Shown one piece after another: positions 1 to 4,584 of a stretch of DNA of 7,013 nucleotides (the stretch's first letter is position 1; each line of letters starts with the position of its first letter). Position numbers and translations under genes: made by a program. The notes below the pieces were generated by a model that saw nothing but the letters and a program-made list of their open reading frames with translations, had not been told where the DNA came from and did not search any database. Source of the stretch: Desulfobacteraceae bacterium (GTDB lineage Bacteria; Desulfobacterota; Desulfobacteria; Desulfobacterales; UBA11574). The stretch is from contig JAOUGB010000118.1 of NCBI GenBank assembly GCA_029857875.1, forward strand, positions 1 to 7,013, written 5' to 3'.

Positions 1-25
1 TTTGCATTCCTCCACTTAATGCTTA

Positions 26-60
26 ACAGAAACTTATAATTTAAGGGGCGTCCCGCAAAT
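26..60 (+). repeat. Dispersed short repeat, copy 1
   Basis: This is a divergent member of the same-orientation family seen at 1716, 2681, 2769, 3411, 3608, 3931 and 4336. It reads ACTTATAATTTA followed by GGGGCGTCCC, matching the family layout of an AT-rich left half and a GGACGTCCC-like right half. It sits immediately downstream of cynS. It is one of the weaker copies, and its assignment rests on the pattern rather than long identity. Confidence 0.45.
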
Positions 61-67
61 CGCCCCT
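44..67 (-). terminator. Possible intrinsic terminator of cynS
   Basis: A perfect 7-bp inverted repeat, AGGGGCG and CGCCCCT, flanks a 10-nt loop just past the cynS stop codon. Read in the gene direction the stem is followed by TTAAATTATAAG, a U-rich but interrupted tract, so it would be a weak rho-independent terminator. The left arm also forms part of a copy of the dispersed repeat, so the hairpin may be a by-product of that repeat. Confidence 0.45.
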
Positions 68-72
68 GGTGA

Positions 73-513
73 TTACCATTTATTGTAGGGTAAAAACTTC
101 CCGTTCATGGTAACGACGACACGATCTCCCTTAGGATTTTCCTCTTTTTTAACATCTAAGATAAAATCGATAGCACTCATGATGCCGTCACCAAATTTTT
201 CGTGAATAATTGTCTTAAGAGGCATTCCGTAAACCTGCATAATTTCATAAAAACGATAGATCAGAGGATCGGTGGGGACTACAGGGCCTAATCCCTTCAG
301 GGGGCATTCGATAAGCGCTTCGGCCACATCAGGGCCAAGTCCCAGGGCAGATACAATTTTTTCCGCTTCTTCCTGAGAAGCGCTGGCCTGTCGGTAAAAA
401 ACAGCCGCAATCCAGACTTCATCACGTCCCACAACAGTTTCCAAATCTGCAAAACTCAATGATTTCTCTTTTTTAGCAGCCAATAGTCTTTTTGTGATTT
501 CAGGCAGTTCCAT
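73..513 (-). CDS. cynS: Cyanate hydratase (cyanase)
   Basis: Cyanase converts cyanate plus bicarbonate to ammonia and two CO2 in the cytoplasm, detoxifying cyanate and releasing usable nitrogen. The 146-residue product is close to the usual family length (E. coli 156). The N-terminal helical region (about 1-75) is followed by the conserved catalytic domain. The catalytic triad is visible as Arg87, Glu90 and Ser113, with the same spacing as E. coli Arg96, Glu99 and Ser122, inside [11 protein letters not shown] and [10 protein letters not shown]. The start is well supported: AGGAGG lies 6 nt before the ATG. Cyanase genes often travel with a carbonic anhydrase (cynT), a CynR regulator or a cyanate transporter; none is next to it here, so it looks like a stand-alone gene. 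A possible terminator follows directly. Identification is confident from the catalytic domain. Confidence 0.96.
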   Translation of the reverse strand: MELPEITKRLLAAKKEKSLSFADLETVVGRDEVWIAAVFYRQASASQEEAEKIVSALGLGPDVAEALIECPLKGLGPVVPTDPLIYRFYEIMQVYGMPLKTIIHEKFGDGIMSAIDFILDVKKEENPKGDRVVVTMNGKFLPYNKW

Positions 514-562
514 TCAATACCTCCTGAGTTGATTATGATTAAAATGTAAAATAACGACAAAA

Positions 563-592
563 AGAGTACCTCACGAAAATCGGACTTGTCAA
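563..592 (-). promoter_or_regulatory. Candidate promoter for cynS
   Basis: On the minus strand a perfect TTGACA -35 box (positions 587-592) is followed after 18 nt by TACTCT, a weak -10 (three of six consensus bases). The first transcribed base would lie about 40-50 nt before the cynS ATG. The perfect -35 is the main support; the poor -10 keeps confidence low. No CynR-type binding site was recognised. Confidence 0.3.
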
Positions 593-620
593 AACCTTTG
601 ATCGCTTGCCAATACTTCAG

Positions 621-687
621 TATCAATTTTTTAATCCATGCAAAAGCTAAATTTACCCCTGACACCCTCTTTTAATCAAGGATCAAG
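621..687 (+). repeat. 67-bp direct repeat, copy A
   Basis: This segment matches 2584-2650 in the same orientation, without gaps, at 60 of 67 positions; the right half (from CCCCTGACACC to GATCAAG) is identical. Weaker similarity continues about 20 bp further right, to near 708, with a one-base gap, so the repeat overlaps the last codons and stop of the 305-residue gene. The left edge (ATACTTCAGTAT) can form a small hairpin. It could be the end of a degraded mobile element, but no transposase is present to confirm that. Confidence 0.85.
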
Positions 688-1600
688 GGTGACCCCAATG
701 CTTTTTAATTTTATGAACGGTTCTGGAGAATTCTTTTTTAAACTGTTCGTTCTCCGTGTTTGAAAACTCGCCGAAATTTACAATTTCCAATTCCCTCATC
801 AGACTCAGAAGTTCAATAATTTCTCTTTCGGCAAGTTTATTGGATTGAGCAATCCTGTCGGATTTGTTTTTGATATTTTGGATCGACGAAACAGCATCTT
901 TAAATTGATCGTCGGGATCGCTGAAGCGTTTAAGAAAAATTTCATAAATTAGCGTAAAAACAGCATCGACTCTGTTACTTTTTATCAGTGTAGGGCTGTG
1001 TAAAAAAGAGAAGTCTTCCCGGACGCAAACGGAGCCTTTGCCAAGATCCATTGTTTTTTCAAACCAGTTAATGGTGTATCTCTTATAATCATCCCGGCGC
1101 CATGTACCTTTTTCCCAAATATGGCTCCTTATGACTTTGGTCAGATCGGCAATACACGCCTGGGGGGTATCATAATTATAGGTTCCAATTAACGCTCCGG
1201 ACTGGAAAATGTCTACTCCGGGGTTTTTGGCGTGCTCTGATATTTCCGCGCATAAAATTCTTAGATCTTTGCCGGGTCTGGCAATCAGAATTTTATAGGA
1301 TGGCTTTCCCTTGTCGATTCGCTGAAGTTCATCCGCGGATTCAGGCGGAGTAACCGTTCGGGCAATAGATGGCGGTAAAAAAGCGGCATGAAGGTTGGGA
1401 CTCAGATCAACCGCCTCCAGGGCGGCCATGAAAACAGGAAAGTCGTCTTCTTCCAGAGGATGAACAGTAATCAATTTGCCGGATTCCATATGTGGTAAAA
1501 AAACATTCAGTATTTCCTCAAGCCCTCCTTGCCAGTGGGCACTTCTGGGGTCTTTTTTTTCTTCGATCCATTGTTTGATTTTATCGGGTATCCCCCCCAT
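683..1600 (-). CDS. Uncharacterised 305-residue protein
   Basis: I do not recognise this protein. It is predicted to be soluble, with no signal peptide or membrane segment. An acidic and hydrophobic N-terminal part (1-75) leads into a middle region (about 100-165) with a beta-strand-like stretch SYKILIARPGKDLRILCAEI and Gly-Thr-Tyr-Asn-Tyr near 139-143. A basic stretch at 164-174 (KGTWRRDDYKR) follows. The C-terminal third (about 230-300) is rich in Lys, Glu and Leu and looks helical, possibly coiled coil. Cysteines are few (117, 149, 192) and do not form a metal motif. The ATG at 1600 has GGAG 6 nt upstream; a TTG at 1603 is less well spaced. A run of seven G bases spans the first codons. 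The stop codon lies inside the 67-bp repeat, so the extreme C-terminus (HWGHP) may have been supplied by that repeat. It is probably expressed, but its function is unknown. Confidence 0.8.
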   Translation of the reverse strand: MGGIPDKIKQWIEEKKDPRSAHWQGGLEEILNVFLPHMESGKLITVHPLEEDDFPVFMAALEAVDLSPNLHAAFLPPSIARTVTPPESADELQRIDKGKPSYKILIARPGKDLRILCAEISEHAKNPGVDIFQSGALIGTYNYDTPQACIADLTKVIRSHIWEKGTWRRDDYKRYTINWFEKTMDLGKGSVCVREDFSFLHSPTLIKSNRVDAVFTLIYEIFLKRFSDPDDQFKDAVSSIQNIKNKSDRIAQSNKLAEREIIELLSLMRELEIVNFGEFSNTENEQFKKEFSRTVHKIKKHWGHP

Positions 1601-1695
1601 CAAGCGCTCCTTTTTTCTAAATTGATATGTAAACCTGAATTGCCGTCCCCCTGATTCTCACAGACAAGGCGAGTTCGTCAAGAGCATCCCCAGGC

Positions 1696-1751
1696 ATGCT
1701 GTTAAAGAGGTTTCAGAAAGTTAGATATATTTATGGATGTCCCGTAGATCC
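1696..1751 (+). repeat. Dispersed short repeat, copy 2 (long form)
   Basis: The right half carries the family core (ATATATTTATGGATGTCCC). The left extension GTTAAAGAGGTTTCAGAAAG is almost identical to the one at 2753-2772 and similar to the one at 3592-3610. The copy fills most of the space right after the amidotransferase stop codon in gene direction. A 5-bp inverted repeat (AGCAT at 1683-1687, ATGCT at 1696-1700) overlaps its left edge. Confidence 0.7.
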
Positions 1752-1755
1752 TTAT

Positions 1756-2538
1756 TCACTCACCTGCGCTGTTGAAAATGGAATTGCCTTCGGAAAAAAT
1801 CAACAACTGGCCCGGCTGAATCCTGTTCCAGCTCTCATTGCTCAAAGGCTTGCTAGCCACGATGTATCCTCGTTCATCTGGATTTATGAACTCTGCCAAA
1901 TTGATCGTCAGGTATTGGCCACGAAGTTTGACAACTTTGTATGGCGCCTGACGCAGCAAGTAATGCAGTCCAACGTACCCTGACCTGTCGTGGTATACGA
2001 ATAGGTGCCTGCCATCACTAAAGATCAGGTTCAGCGTTCCTAATTGGTTCATTTCTCGTAATTTCTCATGCAAGAGAGTGAAAGCATTCTTGTCGGTCAA
2101 TTGAATACCACGATGGCTGAGCCATGATAATAAACTACAAAAGACAAGCTCAGAATCGGTTTCGCCAATTGGACTGAATTTTGTAGAGGGAAAACTCAGT
2201 TGACTGGGATCTATCGTGCCATTGTGGGCAAAAACCCAGGTTTTCTGATCAAATCTCCGATAAAAGGGATGTGTGTTGATGTAACCCACCCTACCTCTTG
2301 TCGCACGGCGGATGTGCGATACAAAAATCCGCGACCGGGCACCCAAGTGTTCCTGGAACTCTTCGGCAAGACGACTCCGCAAAGCAGGTCTTGATTCTTT
2401 TATAATTTGGGAACCATATTCATCATACCAGGCCGCTCCCCAACCATCAGGATTCTCCCTTGCCCCGGCCTTTAGACCAGAAAATGCCAAACGAAAGGAA
2501 ACCTCTTTGTTGAAACAAACACCGAGCAATTCGCACAT
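1756..2538 (-). CDS. yafJ: Class II glutamine amidotransferase, YafJ-type
   Basis: This is an N-terminal-nucleophile glutaminase domain protein of 260 residues, close to E. coli YafJ (255). The reaction is release of ammonia from glutamine, which is passed to an acceptor that is not known for this subfamily. The start at 2538 is chosen because it gives MCELLG, leaving Cys2 as the N-terminal nucleophile after Met removal, and because GGAGG lies 8 nt upstream; an ATG 6 nt earlier would add MF and block that residue. Family motifs follow in order: DGWG (31-34), HIRRATRG (75-82), NTHPF (88-92), AHNG (104-107, containing the oxyanion-hole Asn and Gly) and GETDSE (125-130). No separate synthase domain is present, so it acts alone or with an unlinked partner. 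Its 3' side is bordered by a dispersed repeat and its 5' leader runs into the 67-bp repeat. The family is certain; the symbol is by resemblance only. Confidence 0.93.
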   Translation of the reverse strand: MCELLGVCFNKEVSFRLAFSGLKAGARENPDGWGAAWYDEYGSQIIKESRPALRSRLAEEFQEHLGARSRIFVSHIRRATRGRVGYINTHPFYRRFDQKTWVFAHNGTIDPSQLSFPSTKFSPIGETDSELVFCSLLSWLSHRGIQLTDKNAFTLLHEKLREMNQLGTLNLIFSDGRHLFVYHDRSGYVGLHYLLRQAPYKVVKLRGQYLTINLAEFINPDERGYIVASKPLSNESWNRIQPGQLLIFSEGNSIFNSAGE

Positions 2539-2554
2539 GAACATTGCCTCCCGA

Positions 2555-2591
2555 CAATATCAATTCAATTACAGATATCTCAATATCAATT
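2555..2591 (+). repeat. 11-bp direct repeats in the amidotransferase leader
   Basis: CAATATCAATT occurs exactly at 2555-2565 and again at 2581-2591, 26 bp apart, with the palindrome AGATATCT (2573-2580) between them. The second copy overlaps the left edge of the 67-bp repeat. The arrangement lies 17-53 nt upstream of the chosen start codon and could hold regulator half-sites, or it could record repeat insertion next to a similar sequence. No clear promoter was recognised there. Confidence 0.5.
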
Positions 2592-2650
2592 TTTTAATCC
2601 AGGTAAATGCTGTGTTTGCCCCTGACACCCTCTTTTAATCAAGGATCAAG
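2584..2650 (+). repeat. 67-bp direct repeat, copy B
   Basis: This partner of 621-687 is in the same orientation and of equal length, with seven mismatches clustered in the middle (2602-2619). It lies upstream of the amidotransferase gene, whereas copy A lies at the 3' end of the 305-residue gene, so the pair brackets both genes. Start-to-start distance is 1963 bp. Read on the minus strand it carries GGGTGTCAGGGG, a style of sequence I associate with ends of small transposon remnants. Confidence 0.85.
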
Positions 2651-2680
2651 ATTTTAACCCAATCCCTTTAAAAGAAAAAG

Positions 2681-2717
2681 GAAGCAACTTAATATATTAA
2701 GGATGTCACCCAATTCC
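2681..2717 (+). repeat. Dispersed short repeat, copy 3
   Basis: It reads GAAGCAACTTAATATATTAA then GGATGTCACCC and ends CAATTCC. It shares the left part AAGCAACTTA with the copy at 3411 and the right end AATTCC with the copies at 3931 and 4336. It lies in the gap between the amidotransferase and GFA genes, only about 30 bp from the 67-bp repeat. Confidence 0.65.
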
Positions 2718-2749
2718 CTAACTTCATATATCTTTCAGCCTTTCAACAA

Positions 2750-2806
2750 CAATGCTAAAGAGGTTTCAGAAAGTTATTTACTTGTTTATAGACATACCGG
2801 AAGACC
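2750..2806 (+). repeat. Dispersed short repeat, copy 4 (long form)
   Basis: The left extension GCTAAAGAGGTTTCAGAAAG is shared with 1696-1720 and loosely with 3590-3610. The right part TTACTTGTTTATAGACATACC is close to the copy at 3608-3637. The repeat overlaps the 3' end of the GFA gene: the stop codon and the last residues (MSINK) are encoded by repeat sequence. Confidence 0.75.
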
Positions 2807-3293
2807 CAAGTTCTGAATGATTTTTGTGACCGGACCACTTAGGCAGATCATCGTTTATATCGATAACCCTCATACCATAGAAGATATGGCATGTTGGCTT
2901 GAATTTCGTCGGAACTTTTGATAGACCCCCAAAATTAAAAAGTGATGGAAACGCAAGCCACATATTACGTCCTTCATCAGCAATGAGGGTGCCACACAAA
3001 GCACAACTGACTTTGCAAGGAAGAATTCTCTCGTGTTTATTGAGTTCACTGTTGTAAAAGTTTAGATGATCAATGCCTTCCGTAATTCTGACGTCATGTT
3101 TGTGAAATATAGCTGCCCATTGCATAGGGGCCCCATGCAGTTTTTGGCATGCCAAGCAATGACATATTTTTGCATCTACAGGATCAGAGCACACTTCGTA
3201 TTGTACCGCATCGCAGTAACAACTTGCACGGTATTTGGCTTTAAAATTAACATCTGTAATCGACGCATAATTTGATCCAAATTCTTTTTTCAT
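2778..3293 (-). CDS. GFA/CENP-V family zinc-binding protein
   Basis: This 171-residue protein has the full cysteine set of the GFA (glutathione-dependent formaldehyde-activating enzyme, centromere protein V) fold: Cys25-x-Cys27, Cys44-x-Cys46-x-x-Cys49 and Cys97-x-x-Cys100-Gly, expected to bind two zinc ions. The name reflects the founding member; most relatives have no proven formaldehyde activity and may bind other thiol adducts or ligands, so only the fold is assigned. The likely start is the ATG at 3293 (MKKEFG). It has no good ribosome-binding site: the nearest GGAGAAG is 16 nt away and lies in a hairpin arm. A TTG at 3341 has GGAGGG 5 nt upstream and would add 16 residues encoded by hairpin sequence. 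The C-terminal tail is unusual because its last residues come from a copy of the dispersed repeat, suggesting the original end was replaced. Confidence 0.88.
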   Translation of the reverse strand: MKKEFGSNYASITDVNFKAKYRASCYCDAVQYEVCSDPVDAKICHCLACQKLHGAPMQWAAIFHKHDVRITEGIDHLNFYNSELNKHERILPCKVSCALCGTLIADEGRNMWLAFPSLFNFGGLSKVPTKFKPTCHIFYGMRVIDINDDLPKWSGHKNHSELGSSGMSINK

Positions 3294-3309
3294 GATAATC
3301 AATCCGGTT

Positions 3310-3332
3310 CTTCTCCAATTTAGTTGGAGAAG
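3310..3332 (-). promoter_or_regulatory. Hairpin in the GFA gene leader
   Basis: CTTCTCCAA (3310-3318) and TTGGAGAAG (3324-3332) form a perfect 9-bp stem with a 5-nt loop, 17 nt upstream of the ATG at 3293. In the transcript the 3' arm contains the only GGAG-like sequence near that ATG, so the stem would hide it. If translation starts at the TTG at 3341 instead, the hairpin is within the coding sequence. Confidence 0.6.
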
Positions 3333-3347
3333 AGGGTCCAAGGATTC

Positions 3348-3378
3348 CCTCCGGGCCGTAGGCCCTATGGGCCGGAGG
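3348..3378. repeat. GC-rich hairpin with two alternative pairings
   Basis: Five blocks follow each other: CCTCC, GGGCC, gta, GGCCC, tat, GGGCC, GGAGG. The outer arms CCTCCGG and CCGGAGG are perfectly complementary. The central GGCCC can pair with either neighbouring GGGCC, so two small hairpins compete with each other and with the outer stem. It is sharply more GC-rich than its surroundings and lies upstream of the GFA gene. On the minus strand it contains the GGAGGG that could serve the TTG start at 3341. Confidence 0.7.
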
Positions 3379-3410
3379 CAGGGGTCATGGATTCAAGGGT
3401 TTGTTTTTTC

Positions 3411-3448
3411 AAAGCAACTTATAAACTTATGTACGTCCACCAGAGTCC
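3411..3448 (+). repeat. Dispersed short repeat, copy 5
   Basis: It begins AAAGCAACTTATAAACTTAT and continues GTACGTCC, ending near AGAGTCC. It matches the copy at 2681 on the left and the family core on the right. It lies in the gap between the GFA and FmdB genes, next to the GC-rich hairpin. Confidence 0.6.
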
Positions 3449-3588
3449 TGCCAAGGTTTCCAATTTCCTATGCCTTTACATAAAATTTTATAGTCTATTT
3501 GCCAAACTATCATAAATGGATTAATTATGGTCTTTCTCACGCCAATTATTACAGAGTCATTCTTAAAATTATATGCGTTATGAACTCC

Positions 3589-3645
3589 AACTGCAAAAAA
3601 GATTTCAGAACATTATTGACTTGTTTATGGACGTCTCATATTTTC
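3589..3645 (+). repeat. Dispersed short repeat, copy 6 (long form)
   Basis: The left part GCAAAAAAGATTTCAGAACA resembles the extension at 2753 and 1698, and the right part GACTTGTTTATGGACGTC is close to 2779-2796. It ends about 40 bp before the FmdB stop codon in window order, so it again marks the 3' side of a minus-strand gene. Confidence 0.65.
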
Positions 3646-3682
3646 ACGAGAAAGGCATAAAATCATAGACGTTTATTTCCCT

Positions 3683-3901
3683 TTAGCTCGAAGAGCCCGA
3701 AAAAGACGGGCCGACGAAAGGATCAAGCATACCACCCGCCCCGGTATACTCTTCTCGCTTTCTCATGGTGGTTGAAGACATTAGTTTCGCCACATCCTTA
3801 CACTGGCATTCGGGGCATTGGGGGGGCGGATCACTGGAAAACAGCAGGAGTACTTCAAAGCAGTGAGAACAGTCTTTACACTCATATTCGTAAATTGGCA
3901 T
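3683..3901 (-). CDS. FmdB-type small zinc ribbon protein
   Basis: This 72-residue protein starts MPIYEYECKDC, the hallmark of the FmdB/CxxC regulatory protein family. Cys8-x-x-Cys11 and Cys29-x-x-Cys32 form the zinc ribbon; Cys14 and Cys34 are extra. A Gly- and Ser-rich tail follows (55-72), typical of the family. The name comes from a protein near formamidase and formylmethanofuran genes, proposed to be regulatory, but the role of most members is unknown. The start is well supported, with GGAGG 5 nt upstream of the ATG. No formamidase gene is nearby. The gene is isolated: about 390 bp separate it from the GFA gene and 683 bp of repeat- and hairpin-rich DNA lies upstream. A 5-bp GCCCG/CGGGC inverted repeat lies within its last codons. 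Confidence 0.9.
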   Translation of the reverse strand: MPIYEYECKDCSHCFEVLLLFSSDPPPQCPECQCKDVAKLMSSTTMRKREEYTGAGGMLDPFVGPSFSGSSS

Positions 3902-3930
3902 TAGCTCCTCCGCAAAAAATTAACAGGTGA

Positions 3931-3967
3931 TTAATCAATTATATATTTTGGGGCTTCCTACAATTCC
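3931..3967 (+). repeat. Dispersed short repeat, copy 7
   Basis: It shares TTAATCAATT, ATATAT and the end CAATTCC or AAATTCC with the copy at 4336, but the core reads GGGGCTTCC in place of GGACGCCC. It lies just upstream of the FmdB ribosome-binding site in gene direction. Confidence 0.6.
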
Positions 3968-3975
3968 TTCAACCT

Positions 3976-4224
3976 AAGTTGAGCGATTTTCAAGTTTGCC
4001 GCCCCGGTGAAATAGGCTTCGCCCCAGTTGAATAGGCTACGCATTCAACGGGATAAACATTTCACAGGGCAGGCAGATAAGCAAGTTGAGCGTAGCGAAA
4101 TCCCGCTTTGCGGGGGAAGATGTTGTTTCGCTATAGTTGTCTTTGCGGAACGGCATCTGACGAAGTAGATGCGGTGATCCTCCTGAGGCGGATAAAAATT
4201 GGAAATCCCGTTGGGTTTCAAATT
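3976..4224. ncRNA. Chain of nested hairpins upstream of the FmdB gene
   Basis: Four structures follow one another. (1) GTGAAAT at 4007-4013 pairs with ATTTCAC at 4059-4065, enclosing GTTGAAT 4027-4033 with ATTCAAC 4043-4049, extended by CCC and GGG around one bulged A. (2) TAGCGAAA 4093-4100 pairs with TTTCGCTA 4126-4133, enclosing CCCGC and GCGGG (4102-4114) with a TTT loop. (3) GCATCT-g-AC pairs with GTAGATGC across 4153-4172. (4) AATT and GAAA-t-CCC pair with GGGTTTC and AATT across 4197-4224. A direct repeat AAGTTGAGCG recurs at 3976 and 4083. If transcribed with the FmdB gene this would be its 5' leader. It may instead be a non-coding RNA or a dispersed structured element. No known riboswitch family was recognised, and strand and transcription are unproven. 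Confidence 0.4.
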
Positions 4225-4298
4225 ATTGAAATTCAAAATGTCAGAATACCTTAAAAATATTGTTAAATTAACCATTTTAAAAATATGAAACGCTCAGC

Positions 4299-4333
4299 TT
4301 AGGTACAAGGCGTTTTTATAACACTGTACCTAA
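4299..4333. repeat. 9-bp inverted repeat
   Basis: TTAGGTACA (4299-4307) and TGTACCTAA (4325-4333) are perfectly complementary around a 17-nt loop. The right arm abuts the dispersed repeat at 4336 with only two bases between. It could be a regulator site, a transcript hairpin or the end of a repeat element. Confidence 0.6.
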
Positions 4334-4335
4334 AT

Positions 4336-4373
4336 TTAATCAATTTATATATTTATGGACGCCCCCAAATTCC
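4336..4373 (+). repeat. Dispersed short repeat, copy 8
   Basis: This is the cleanest copy: TTAATCAATTTATATA, TTATGGACGCCCCC and AAATTCC. It is the best template for the family. It lies in the gap between the FmdB and DUF4412-like genes; no further convincing copy is found to its right apart from a faint GGGGCTTCC at 5670-5678. The following stretch (4374-4489) holds no gene that I can support. Confidence 0.7.
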
Positions 4374-4489
4374 TACGTAACCTCTATTGACGCAAAAAAA
4401 GCAACGCGTAAATTCAACCCCGTCCCTCTTTTATTCCCCAACATCTACCTCTCGTAAAGGTACCAGAAATCAAAACTTTTATCTGTCCC

Positions 4490-4531
4490 GAACGAAATTT
4501 AATTTGACAGCGGTCAGATCAAGTTTCGTTC
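4490..4531 (+). repeat. Long hairpin with a 19-bp stem
   Basis: GAACGAAATTTAATTTGAC (4490-4508) folds onto 4513-4531 (ending TTTCGTTC) around the four-base loop AGCG. Of 19 pairs one is mismatched (4501 with 4520) and two are T-G (4498 with 4523, 4504 with 4517). On a plus-strand RNA those two are U-G wobbles; on a minus-strand RNA they become A-C mismatches, so the plus strand folds better. It lies 54 bp past the DUF4412-like stop codon but has no T-tract in that direction, so it is a poor intrinsic terminator for that gene. Confidence 0.7.
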
Positions 4532-4584
4532 AGTACACCTTAACCTCAGCTATTTTTCTTTAAAAAGGGAATTCTTATCCTTTT

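Noticed and set aside
456..665. Open frame of 69 codons on the minus strand between the 305-residue gene and cynS
   Set aside because: It overlaps the start of cynS and the 67-bp repeat, has no supporting ribosome-binding site, and lies where the cynS promoter is expected.
1591..1600. Phase-variable G tract at the start of the 305-residue gene
   Set aside because: Seven G bases is short for slipped-strand switching, and there is no sign of a surface or modification role for the product.
4045..4275. Open frame of 76 codons on the minus strand upstream of the FmdB gene
   Set aside because: It runs straight through several nested hairpins, shows no recognisable domain or ribosome-binding site, and its composition is explained by the structured DNA.
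26..4373. Integron-like cassette array (single genes, same strand, repeats between them, including a GFA gene)
   Set aside because: No integrase is present and the repeats lack the GTTRRRY and RYYYAAC boxes of attC sites; several gaps hold two or more repeats.
26..4373. CRISPR array
   Set aside because: Repeat copies are divergent, irregularly spaced by hundreds of bases and separated by genes; no cas genes are seen.
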